DNA of 64,000 bases from Janthinobacterium sp. PC23-8 (GTDB lineage Bacteria; Pseudomonadota; Gammaproteobacteria; Burkholderiales; Burkholderiaceae_D). Position 1 is the stretch's first letter, and every line of letters begins with the position of its first letter. A program made the position numbers and the translations under genes. The stretch lies in contig NZ_NJGY01000001.1 of the NCBI RefSeq assembly GCF_002250505.1, positions 858,151 through 922,150 of the forward strand, given 5' to 3'. The notes under the pieces are model-generated. The model saw only the letters and a list, made by a program, of their open reading frames with translations, had not been told where the DNA came from and searched no databases. Below are positions 27,541-38,886 of this stretch, piece after piece.

Positions 27541-28426
27541 GCGACATCCACAGCGTCGCCTTCACGGCCATGGGCAGCAGCTGCGACATTCGCGTGGCGG
27601 CTGAACATGGCGATGCGGCGCGCCTGATCGCCGCACCGGCCATCGCCGAAGTACGCCGGATTGAAAACAAATATACACGCTACCGCAGCGACAGCATTAT
27701 CAGCCACATCAATGCCGCCGCAGGGCTGTCAGCGGTGGAGTGCGACGATGAGACGGCAGCGCTGCTGGCCTATGCCGACCGGCTGCATGCCGCCAGCGAG
27801 GGTCTGTTCGACATCACTTCCGGCGTGCTGCGCAAGGTCTGGGATTTCCGCAGCGGCGGCCTGCCCCAGCCCAGCGCCTTGAACGCGTTGCTGCCCCTGG
27901 TCGGCTGGAACAAAGTCGTGCACGGCAATGCCTCGGTGTTTCTGCCCCTGCAGGGCATGGAACTCGATTTCGGCGGATTCGGCAAGGAGTACGCCGTCGA
28001 CCAGGCGGCCGGGGTGCTGGCAAATATGGGCGTGGAGCACGGCTACGTGAACCTGGGCGGCGACATGCGCTTTCTCGGACCGCGTGCCGATGGCGCTGCG
28101 TGGAGCATCGGCATCCAGGACCCGCGCGACATGGCGAGCACGGTCGCGAGCCTGCCGATCAGCCGGGGCGCGCTGGCCACCAGCGGTGATTACGAACGTT
28201 TTATTGAAGTCGATGGCCGGCGCTACTGCCATGTGCTCGATCCGTACACCGGCATGCCGGTGTCGTACTGGCGCTCGATCAGTGTGGTGGCGCCGCTGGC
28301 GATCACCGCTGGCAGCTGCACCACCACCGCCATGCTGATGGAGGAAGACGGACTCGATTTTCTCGACCGTTGCGGCATGGGCTATCTGGCCATCGACCAG
28401 CAAGGACAAATTTTTAGGAGAACCCC

Positions 28427-28430
<4 letters not shown>
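27534..28430 (+). CDS. apbE: FAD:protein FMN transferase (ApbE)
   Basis: A 298-residue ApbE. The enzyme transfers FMN from FAD to a Ser/Thr of target proteins with Mg2+. Family motifs seen are the N-terminal MGSSCDIRV, ENKYTRYRSDS, LDFGGFGKEYAVD, YVNLGGDMRFLG and the metal-site tail TAGSCTTTAM. The start is a GTG at 27534 overlapping the DUF3570 stop. No signal peptide or lipobox is visible, unlike the usual periplasmic ApbE, so it may act in the cytoplasm, or the true start may differ. Its stop overlaps the dsbD start. No classical FMN-binding-domain target is in the window; DUF3570 is a candidate. Confidence 0.92.
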
Positions 28431-31206
<2,776 letters not shown>

Positions 31207-31350
31207 GGCGGTCGCTGGCGGCCTGGATAACGTCGCCCAGCGGCACTTCCAGCCAGCGAAAGAAGGCAGCGCCGGCCGCAAGGCTGGCGCCCCAGGCCGC
31301 CAGCCTGCCAACCACCCGCCAGCGCGGCGCTCGCGCGCAGGTTGAAGACA

Positions 31351-31400
31351 CGGGAACGTGAACCCTCAGCCGCCGGCATATCGCCACTGGCCCGGCATCG
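31351..31400 (-). pseudogene. Remnant of a phage-type integrase gene
   Basis: About 50 bp here match 38231-38281 inside the intact integrase gene at roughly 80% identity. On the minus strand both encode GDMPAAE-x-SRS. The flanking sequence on either side does not continue the match. It marks the left side of the island as a scar of an earlier related element or a partial duplication. The 245-bp stretch 31207-31451 otherwise holds no gene. Confidence 0.6.
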
Positions 31401-31451
31401 CCTGGTCGCCGAGATCGAGCGCCTGGACCGGACAAAGAAAAAGGAAGAGGA

Positions 31452-31697
31452 ATGATCAGCCGCGAATTCCGGCGCATTCTGCGTAGCTTGGAAATACACC
31501 TCGCCAACCAGGTCGAGCAGCGCGAGGACAAAGCCATCGCCGCGCACATGGCGGACGTCAGCGCCTCACTCGGCAAGCCGCCAAAACGGCGCCAGGGCCG
31601 CGCCGAGACCATGCCCTACCGCCTGCGTATCGCCGTCGCGTTCGCATCGCTGGCCAGCGCCCTGTTCAGCCTGTACTGGTGGTATCCCTATCAATGA
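31452..31697 (+). CDS. Small membrane-tailed protein of unknown function
   Basis: An 81-residue protein starting at 31452 with a strong AGGAAGAGG just upstream. The front is basic and helical (REFRRILRSLEIHLANQ) and the C-terminal ~25 residues form one membrane helix (IAVAFASLASALFSLYWWY). It overlaps the next gene by ATGA. It lies in the island and has no recognised family. Tail-anchored small proteins next to AlpA-like regulators are common in prophage-like islands. Confidence 0.5.
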   Translation: MISREFRRILRSLEIHLANQVEQREDKAIAAHMADVSASLGKPPKRRQGRAETMPYRLRIAVAFASLASALFSLYWWYPYQ

Positions 31698-31921
31698 GAA
31701 GCATGATAAAACCGATTTACGTTGATCTTCCAGGCGTGGCCAGCCTGGTTACGCTGGCCACGGCAACAATCCAGCGGATGGTGCGAGAAGGCGGGTTCCC
31801 GAAACCACGACAGCTCTCCGCCAACCGGGTCGCGTGGCTGTTGCGCGAAGTTGAGGAGTGGGCGGAGGAGCGCCCAGTTTCTGAGATTCCGCCGCCGGCG
31901 CGCAGCAGCAGGCAGAAATAA
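31694..31921 (+). CDS. AlpA-type helix-turn-helix regulator
   Basis: A ~75-residue AlpA/MerR-like excisionase regulator. The HTH pattern is visible: LPGVASLVTLATATIQRMV followed by GGFPKPRQLSANRVAWLLREVEEW, the family's wing and C-terminal helix. Starts at 31694 (overlapping the previous stop) or 31703 are possible. In cryptic prophages and islands, AlpA proteins activate the integrase or excise the element. It probably controls the integrase gene ~5.5 kb away, but that link is only contextual. Confidence 0.82.
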   Translation: MRSMIKPIYVDLPGVASLVTLATATIQRMVREGGFPKPRQLSANRVAWLLREVEEWAEERPVSEIPPPARSSRQK

Positions 31922-32104
31922 TGCTGCTGAGCAAAACTGGCTATTCTTGCCAACTGGATTGTCGCTGCCTTCATGAACCCGACTACTAATGGCGTCTCAA
32001 TCAGGACAGTGATTTTCTGTTTGGAAAGTCTCGTGTATTGAGTGACGCGAAGGGCCGCTATCACTCGAAGCAGACGTTCGCCATAACCAGCTTACCGCTC
32101 AGCT

Positions 32105-32404
32105 TCAGGTAGACCCTGAGAACACAAACTCGAAATGCGTCACCTCGGCAGGCGAATCAAGCATATCCCGCAGCATTACAGGAAGAGGCGGTAGGTCGTC
32201 CCATGACCAGCTGGCACTCCACTCGGAGTGTGGTTGAAGACGTCCATCGCTGTGTAAGGTAAAGCCATCGTATCCATGCAGATGGCATCTCTGTTTGATA
32301 ACCGCCCGCAAGCACTGCTCTGCGTTTGCCCTTGCGATCAGAGTTACGCCACCGTGAACCAGATGTGGGAAGCTCCACTTGTGTAGTAGTTGTCGTTGGT
32401 TCAT
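32105..32404 (-). CDS. Unknown small island protein
   Basis: A 99-residue frame starting at 32404 (MNQRQLLHKWSF), with AAGGG ten bases upstream. An upstream in-frame start would extend it to 32476. It contains a His/Trp-rich centre (SEWSASWSWDDLPPLP) and no signal peptide or membrane segment. I do not recognise it. It is transcribed in the same direction as the HEPN-motif gene and 140 bp after that gene's stop. Confidence 0.5.
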   Translation of the reverse strand: MNQRQLLHKWSFPHLVHGGVTLIARANAEQCLRAVIKQRCHLHGYDGFTLHSDGRLQPHSEWSASWSWDDLPPLPVMLRDMLDSPAEVTHFEFVFSGST

Positions 32405-32544
32405 GTTGCGGCAACCCTTGAATGAAGCACCTATTGAAGATCCGATCCTGGCATTGGATTCAAATGGCCTCAGCACCTTGCGTAGGCCTGCAATATTTTA
32501 GATTTGCGCCGCGGCATTTCCTCTTTACCCAATTCATTAGTAAG

Positions 32545-34044
32545 CTAAGCGTTTTTTTTAGCGGCCGTAGGCGGTAGTGTAAACGCGCTCCCTTTTTTAC
32601 TTCTTGCTTTTTTGACGCCGGAATTAACGACCGCTGCGGCTTCTTTTTCAGTCGTTGAAGCAGTAGAAGGGACAACCGAGAAATAAGTGTCTCCATAGAT
32701 ACTTTCATAAGTAGCATAAAATTCCGGACGTTCTTTGAATTTATGGAAAAGAGGCCAAGCATGGTAGGAATGCTGATCAATTATTTCGCCGTTCTTACCG
32801 ATACTTTTCATTAGCTCTACGGCTTCATCAAAGCGATCATTCAAAACGTGCAAAGCAAGCTTAAAATCCCTATATGTAGCAGTCCAATCAATACTGTTTA
32901 GAATTTTTCTTGCGTCGTCAAAACGATCACTAAACTTTAATGCTATAGAGACATTGATTACTCGAATTCTTAAGTCAATATCTGAGATATTTTTCTTCAT
33001 CGGCTCCGATAATGAAAATTCGCCCAACTCAGCCGCAGTCTTCCATCTTTTGTCCTCCAAGCAGCTATAAAGGCTGTTATTTAAAGAGGAATGTAAATCG
33101 TTAGCTTCGCCAGGGAATATTTTTGACCAAAGTGTGTGACATAGCATGTATCCGAGCTTAGACATCACTTGCGTGGCTCTTGCAAAGTATTCAAAATTCA
33201 TTTCCAAAACTTGACCAACTTCGGGTTTGGCAACGAAAACATAACTCTCTCTTGTACACACTGAGATGTATTGATCATTGATCATTCCATCATTGTGAGT
33301 AAATATATTACGCCTCTGGCTCAATTCAACAAATTCAGGCCATTCTGAGAATTTTCGTAAAGTGAGGTTGAATTTTTTTTCTAGCTGTGCAAATTGCTCG
33401 ACATAGCTGTCACGCCGGAAGGTTTCGATTTCCTTATCCAACATTGCTTGCTTTACCGCATCAATATCTGGATAGGCCAGTAGATCCGAAAGAGATATTT
33501 CTCTGGATATGCCTTTAAGTAACTCAGAGTTCCTACCGTAAACTGCTTTCAGCAAAAGTCCGGTGAATGCGTCAAATTCACAGAACATTTGCATAAATAA
33601 ACTACGCGCTAAAACCTCAACCGCCTTGCTATTTATCAAATCATCAATATTTTTAACAGCACCAGTGAACTCAGCGAAATCCCTCGCTTTTTCTAGGGTA
33701 ATGTCTTCATCGTGCCCCACATCATCTGGAAAAAAGCGAGAAAGGCTTTTTTGAGCTTTGGCAATTTCTTCAGAGAACCATCCAGTTAGATGGGGCATAA
33801 CGATATTAACTGTTTGGAGTATGTCCCTCATATTCGCCAAGTAGTCTTGAATTACTTTCTCAAGCGGATGGTCCGAGCTATATCTTGGGGCACGCGGGGC
33901 TTCAGTCTTTTCGTTTTTTACCAATATCTCAGTCTTCGATCTATCGATAGGCAAAGGATGATCTAATTTGGTCGACGCTTTTTTCCCGGAGGTTATAATT
34001 TTTTTGTCTTCTTTTTTATTTTTACGATCATCTTCGGCTAACAT
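32545..34044 (-). CDS. HEPN-motif protein of unknown function (possible defence gene)
   Basis: A 499-residue soluble protein. The start at 34044 (MLAEDDRKNKKED) is preferred over 34104 because GGAG lies ~7 bases upstream. The N-terminal ~50 residues are Lys-rich and probably disordered. A helical domain follows with RRNIFTHNDG at 244-253, an R-x4-H motif (Arg245, His250) typical of HEPN RNase folds. The C-terminal ~150 residues are TPR-like helices (EDKRWKTAAELGEFSL..., RFDDARKILNSI). The gene is AT-rich compared with its neighbours, a sign of transfer. HEPN proteins often act as RNases in toxin-antitoxin or phage-defence systems. No partner is obvious. Confidence 0.65.
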   Translation of the reverse strand: MLAEDDRKNKKEDKKIITSGKKASTKLDHPLPIDRSKTEILVKNEKTEAPRAPRYSSDHPLEKVIQDYLANMRDILQTVNIVMPHLTGWFSEEIAKAQKSLSRFFPDDVGHDEDITLEKARDFAEFTGAVKNIDDLINSKAVEVLARSLFMQMFCEFDAFTGLLLKAVYGRNSELLKGISREISLSDLLAYPDIDAVKQAMLDKEIETFRRDSYVEQFAQLEKKFNLTLRKFSEWPEFVELSQRRNIFTHNDGMINDQYISVCTRESYVFVAKPEVGQVLEMNFEYFARATQVMSKLGYMLCHTLWSKIFPGEANDLHSSLNNSLYSCLEDKRWKTAAELGEFSLSEPMKKNISDIDLRIRVINVSIALKFSDRFDDARKILNSIDWTATYRDFKLALHVLNDRFDEAVELMKSIGKNGEIIDQHSYHAWPLFHKFKERPEFYATYESIYGDTYFSVVPSTASTTEKEAAAVVNSGVKKARSKKGSAFTLPPTAAKKNA

Positions 34045-34483
34045 TATTTCTCCGGATATAAAAAATTTCGGCCTCTGCTTTTCGGCACAAGTCTCCACAT
34101 ACACAACACGGCAGATACGAATCTATTCGCCTACGTAATACTTGAGTCTCGTCAAACATGCATTCTTCACCTTTGCAAATTACATCAATCTACTTGTGAT
34201 TTTGATTTGCAAATCATTCACCCCCTCACTTCCAGCCCCCCAATATCGGAACCAGATACCTTTAGTGCTTTAGTTTTTTTGCAGAGCCAAAAAATCCCCA
34301 AAATATTCAATTTTTTATATAGGAGGCGATTTTCATGGGACGGCAGCTAATGCCCGATAGTGGCACAAAAGCATACGGGATTGCCAAGCAGTAAATCTCC
34401 ACACATTATCGCTCTGCTGTAAATGGCAGCTTCTGGCCGAATACGCGCGCGAGGCCCGTGTGCACGCAGTTCCTGCTAAATTT
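34045..34483. other. AT-rich non-coding gap with one 19-codon frame
   Basis: These 439 bp lie between the HEPN-motif gene and the interrupted gene and have no convincing gene. A 19-residue plus-strand frame (34335-34394) follows a perfect AGGAGG, but it is too short to judge. Long A/T runs are present near 34280-34320. Confidence 0.5.
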
Positions 34484-35481
34484 TCAGTTTTTTTTGTACT
34501 CAGCTATGCCATCGCAGAAGTACGAGATAGCGTCAGTCAAGTTTCTACACTGGTTGAAGAAAGAATCAACAAAAATCTCGCCAGTCTTCCCCTTGAGATC
34601 CACTAGGTGAGCGGCCTTCTGCCGTTCTCCTCCAAGCTTCTTGATTGCCGTTGTGAGCTTGTGTTCAATCGCAGCTAGGCTCTCCATGTCCTCAACCAGC
34701 TGCTTGGCGCTCTTAGGACGATTGCTCTCTTTATGTATGAAGTCCTGAGCCACGCTACCGAAGGTCTCAATCATGAAGGGTTTGATTTTGCTGACCTGCA
34801 GACTATCGTTCCCGATCAGCTTGAAGAGTTCACTGCATGCCTCCGTATAGGCGCGCTCAGTGTTCTCCGCTGGGACATGGATTAGCTTGTTAGCCGTCCT
34901 GGCCAACAGATCAAAGCCCAGCTTGTCATTCATACTTACCACGGCCGCTTTGAAGTCTGAGAGCGGGTCGTCAAACTCATGCCATGCCCCTTCAAATATC
35001 ACGTGGGCGTACTTCACAAACCCTTCATCGTTCCTCATGAGCATCGGACTGCGGATCTCGTGGCCGTGCCAATACCTCTGCTCGTCGGCATAGAGCTTCT
35101 TCATATCAACTAGCAGAGGAACCACACAACGGCTCCCATCATCCAACCTCCTGCGTCCGCAGGTGATGTCAAAGTATCGCTCTCTGTCCTCGCCTATGTA
35201 CTCTACTTCCACCGAAGAGAAGGTGTCTTTGACGCGGTATTCGGCTGGATCTCTTAGATATCGTTGTAGAACCGCCTCATCGAAATACAGGAAGCTGTAG
35301 GGCTGCGACCCCTTCATAATCCGTTCTTCATAGATGGGGTAGCTTTCCCGCGCCATCCCAGCTTTATGAAACGACTCCGTGAGAACATCCTTTTTCACAA
35401 ACACGACGTGGCACACAACAGGGGTGAACGTAAATGAGCCTCCACCAATCGGAATGCTGATCTCGTTAAGCTGCGCATGAC

Positions 35482-35490
35482 GGTTTAGGG
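35482..35490. repeat. Target-site duplication, left copy
   Basis: GGTTTAGGG, repeated exactly at 36976-36984 on the other side of the IS. Confidence 0.92.
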
Positions 35491-36975
35491 CATATCGTTA
35501 TACACAAGTCGGCAGGCGTCCCACGCGCCGCCCTGAAAGTCGTTAACTTTCAAGGACTTACCTGAGGGGCTTGTAAACTTTGCCGAGATCGCGTTTACTC
35601 TTTGACTTTGGGTGACGCATTGACCAAGGTATCGAGCCGCTGGACGGAGCAAGAGTTTGCTGGACTGGACTTGGGCGATGCTCGCCTCGACAAACGAGCG
35701 AGAACACTGATGGAACGATTTACGGCAAAGCCGACGGCGAGCATTCCCGAGGCCTGCGACAGTTGGAGCGAAACCTGCGCGGCCTACCGCTTTCTCGCCA
35801 ATGATGATGTGTCTTGGGAGGCCATCCTGGCCCCGCATTGGGAGCGTACCCGCGAGCGCATGCAGGCCCATCCTGTCGTGCTGTGCATCCAGGACACGAC
35901 CGAACTCGATTTCAACGGCCAGGAAGCGGAGGGGCTTGGGCCGCTGAACTATGAGGCACGGCGCGGCATGTACCTGCATCCGACCTACGCCGTCACGCCG
36001 ACACGCGAACCGCTCGGCGTGCTCGATGCCTGGATGTGGGCGCGCGCGAAGCGCGGCAAGGACGGCGTACGTCCCGGACAGAAATAAATCGCGCGCTGGA
36101 TCGAGGGTTACGAACGCGTGGCCGAGATGGCCGCGACGTTGGCCGGCACACGGCTGGTGTACGTGGCCGACCGCGAGGCCGACGTAGTGGCGTTGATGCG
36201 TCGCGCGCGTGACTTGGACACGCCGGCCGACTGGCTGGTGCGCGCCACACACAACCGCAGTGTGGACGACGGCGAAAAGCTGTGGGAGTACACTTGCAGC
36301 GGTACGGCCCTGGGGGAAATCAGCTTCACCATGCCGGCCCGCGAAGATCAGAAGGCGCGTGCTGTGCGCCAACAACTGTGGGCCCGGCAGGGCGAGATTG
36401 CCGACGGCAAAGGCGGGCGCCTGGGCGTGACCTGCGTGGTGGCGCGCGAAGTGGGCGCGCCGGCCGGCAGCGAGCCGGTCGAATGGCGCCTGCTGACCAA
36501 TCGGCCCATCGAGACGGTCGAGCAAGCCGTCGAATTGATCGAGTGGTACCGGGCGCGCTGGGAGATCGAGATTTATTTCCATGTGATCAAAAATGGTTGC
36601 AAGGTCGAAGCGCTGCAGCTATCGGCCATCGACCGCATCGAGCGGGCGCTGGCCTTGTTCATGGTGGTCGCCTGGCGCATCACCTTTCTGATGCGGATGG
36701 GCAGGACCTGCCCCGATCTCGATGCCGCGCTGTTCTTCGATCCTGACGAGATTCGTGGCGTCCATTTGCTGACCAAGAAGAAGATGCCAGCCTCGCCGCC
36801 CACCTTGAACGAGATCGTCCGCCTGATCGCCCAAGTCGGCGGCTTCCTCGGTCGGAAAAGCGACGGAGAACCCGGCGTCAAAACCATCTGGCGCGGATTG
36901 AGTCAAGTTCACGCCGCAGCCGAAACATTACGCGCACTGCGCGATGGGCTTGGCTGACTTATGTATAACGATATG
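35491..36975 (+). mobile_element. IS4 family (IS50/Tn5 group) insertion sequence
   Basis: A 1485-bp element. The left end reads CATATCGTTATACACAAGTC and the right end, on the other strand, CATATCGTTATACATAAGTC (19 of 20 identical). The TTATACACAAGT core resembles Tn5 ends. It is flanked by a perfect 9-bp duplication, the length expected for this group. It contains one transposase frame broken by a stop codon. It disrupts an island gene. Confidence 0.93.
35602..36957 (+). pseudogene. IS4/IS50-type transposase with an internal stop codon
   Basis: The single reading frame encodes ~451 residues of a Tn5-like DDE transposase but has TAA at 36085-36087, after VRPGQK and before the conserved RWIEGYERVAEMAA. 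Visible catalytic regions are QDTTELDF (first Asp), YVADREAD (second Asp) and the YRARWEIEIYFHVIKNG block with the Glu. Frame is kept across the stop, so this looks like one nonsense change. The first piece (161 residues) lacks two of three catalytic residues. The start is probably TTG 35602, uncertain. The element is likely immobile unless helped in trans or by readthrough. Confidence 0.9.
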
Positions 36976-36984
36976 GGTTTAGGG
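36976..36984. repeat. Target-site duplication, right copy
   Basis: GGTTTAGGG, identical to 35482-35490. One copy belongs to the original uninterrupted gene. Confidence 0.92.
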
Positions 36985-37420
36985 ACACCAGACCATCAGC
37001 TTCAAGCCTCTCTGCCGCCTTCATCACACTGTCAGGATTGGCTTTGATCTTGCGAGCTATAGTGCGAGTGTCGATCGAAGCTTGGTGCTTGAGCCATTGC
37101 TGTACTGCGAAGTCCAAAACCTTTTGATAGAGAGGCTTTGCCATCAGAGACAATCCTTTTTACGCTGAAACACTGTTTCCCTATTCTTAAACACGTCAAT
37201 TGTCCGCACTTGGCCGAACCAAGACGGTAGCGGTAGTTGCCGAGCATAACATCTTGCCGCCCCTAAAAATACTCGGAATCTCACAACTTTAAGTACAGTG
37301 ACTCTAATTAACACCTACGAGATGAGATCGAGTGGCCGGGAGGGAAAATAAAATGCCCGCCATCTGGCACCTCCCGGTGTACGGTTTGAGAAAAATTTGC
37401 TTCCGGGTTGAGGAGAATAT

Positions 37421-38704
37421 TCACAAAGTCTCCAGATGCGTATTGAGCCGACCCAGCCACTCTCTGCGCTCTTGGTCGTAAGCATGCCGGTTGTAGACGC
37501 CTACGACGCCCTTCTTCATATGCCCCAGTACCGCCTCTGCGACTTCTTCGGGACATCCCAGCATTGCCAGTTGCGTGCGGCAGCTACGCCGCAAATCGTG
37601 TGGCGCCCAGTTCGTTACGGGCAGACGCGGCCGCAGATCTTCAGGCTTTGTGCCGCTGTATGGCATGTGAAACCACACCGCCACCCCCACTGATTTCTGC
37701 TCCATGTAGCCCAGCTTGCCGCGCGACTCGAAAAGATACTTTCCAGTGGCAGTTCCCAAGCGCCGGCGCACCACGACTTCAGCCCGGCCAACCAGCGACA
37801 CGCGCAGGTCCGTAGCATGCTCGCGCCATGAATTCTTTGTCTTGGCTTTCGGAATCGTCCACCAGAGCCCATCAGCCTCCTCGCTGATCTCGCTCACTTC
37901 CATGGCCATGATTTCCGAGCCTCGCGTGCAGGTCCACAGGTACAGCGTCAGGGCGTCGGCCACCGCTTTTGAAAAATTCGGCAGCCACTTGATCAAGGTT
38001 GATAATTCCTCAGCACTCAATACGCGCTTCACCGGCCCGGCCTGGACGCCCTGCACCGCACGCCCCTTGCTGCGCAATTTGCCGCGCATGATCAGGCGCC
38101 ACCAGTTCGGTACGGTATCGGGCAGGCGCCCCGCATCGTGGACGTAGTCCCAGGCCGAGCCCAGTTCCGCCCGCAGCTTGGCCGCCTGGACGGGAATATG
38201 GGCAAAGCTCTCGATCAGGTCAAAAGCGTGGGAACGTGAAACCTCTGCAGCTGGCATATCGCCAAACTCGCCCAGCATCGTCCCGAACATGCGCGATACT
38301 TCATTGACGCTCTTTTCGCCACGATTGCGCGACAGGTGGCCAGCCACGTACATATCCGCCACGCGCCGAACCGTCAGCAGCGCTTTCGCCTTGCGTTCGC
38401 GCTCTGCCTCGGTGGCCTGGCGCGATTGCGCCCGCACCTCGCGCTTGTCGACGGCCAAGTCGACGCCAACGCTGCGGGCGCCACTCAGGCGCTCCCACTC
38501 AACCATCGCGGCCGCCAGCAAGATCGCTGGCCATTCGCCAATCCTGATTTGTCGCATGCGCCCATCAAGCGGACTTTTATAGCGATATATCCACAATCTC
38601 GTCGACTTTGTCGCCTCAAGTCGCCGCCCTGGGCAGTCGGTAATGGTAAAGTGTGGGCCAGCTGCGAGCAGCTTTGCCGCTCTTGCATCGAATTGCATTC
38701 TCAC
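37421..38704 (-). CDS. Phage-type site-specific integrase (tyrosine recombinase, DUF4102 N-terminus)
   Basis: A 427-residue tyrosine recombinase. The N-terminal arm-binding DUF4102-like domain is seen as CPGRRLEA...WIYRYKSP and MRQIRIGEWP. The catalytic part has Arg in CTRGSE, the HDLRR box, LGH and the nucleophile Tyr in VYNRH. The start could be GTG 38704 or ATG 38698; both lack a strong Shine-Dalgarno. It marks the right end of the island and lies 182 bp from mutS. Attachment sites are not evident, and there is no tRNA gene in the window. It should mediate integration or excision of the island. Confidence 0.92.
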   Translation of the reverse strand: MRMQFDARAAKLLAAGPHFTITDCPGRRLEATKSTRLWIYRYKSPLDGRMRQIRIGEWPAILLAAAMVEWERLSGARSVGVDLAVDKREVRAQSRQATEAERERKAKALLTVRRVADMYVAGHLSRNRGEKSVNEVSRMFGTMLGEFGDMPAAEVSRSHAFDLIESFAHIPVQAAKLRAELGSAWDYVHDAGRLPDTVPNWWRLIMRGKLRSKGRAVQGVQAGPVKRVLSAEELSTLIKWLPNFSKAVADALTLYLWTCTRGSEIMAMEVSEISEEADGLWWTIPKAKTKNSWREHATDLRVSLVGRAEVVVRRRLGTATGKYLFESRGKLGYMEQKSVGVAVWFHMPYSGTKPEDLRPRLPVTNWAPHDLRRSCRTQLAMLGCPEEVAEAVLGHMKKGVVGVYNRHAYDQERREWLGRLNTHLETL

Positions 38705-38886
38705 CCATTGAGCCCAGGGCCGGCGCAGCTTTTACCCCGCACGCGGACCTCAAGACGGTTTTTCGGCGCAGCTTTGCAACACCAGACAATTCAGCGACGC
38801 CAGAACATGAAGTGTGATGATAGGCAATGACGCAACAGAACGAACATTGAATCAACAGAATAACGAAACAAATCAAATACTTACAG

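Larger units (their letters stand above)
34484..37144 (-). pseudogene. Winged-helix protein gene split by the IS element
   Basis: Coding parts are 36976-37144 and 34484-35481. Removing the IS and one target copy joins them in frame into 388 residues. The start at 37144 (MAKPLYQKVL) has AAGGA nine bases upstream. The N-terminal ~56 residues form a winged helix-turn-helix (IDTRTIARKIKANPDSV followed by AERLEADGLVSLN). The IS interrupts codon 57. The larger downstream piece is soluble, mixed alpha/beta, with no family I recognise and an end rich in Lys (GIAEYKKN). The rejoined frame having no other lesion suggests recent insertion. The 3' fragment (310 residues from GTG 35416) could still be made. 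Confidence 0.85.
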
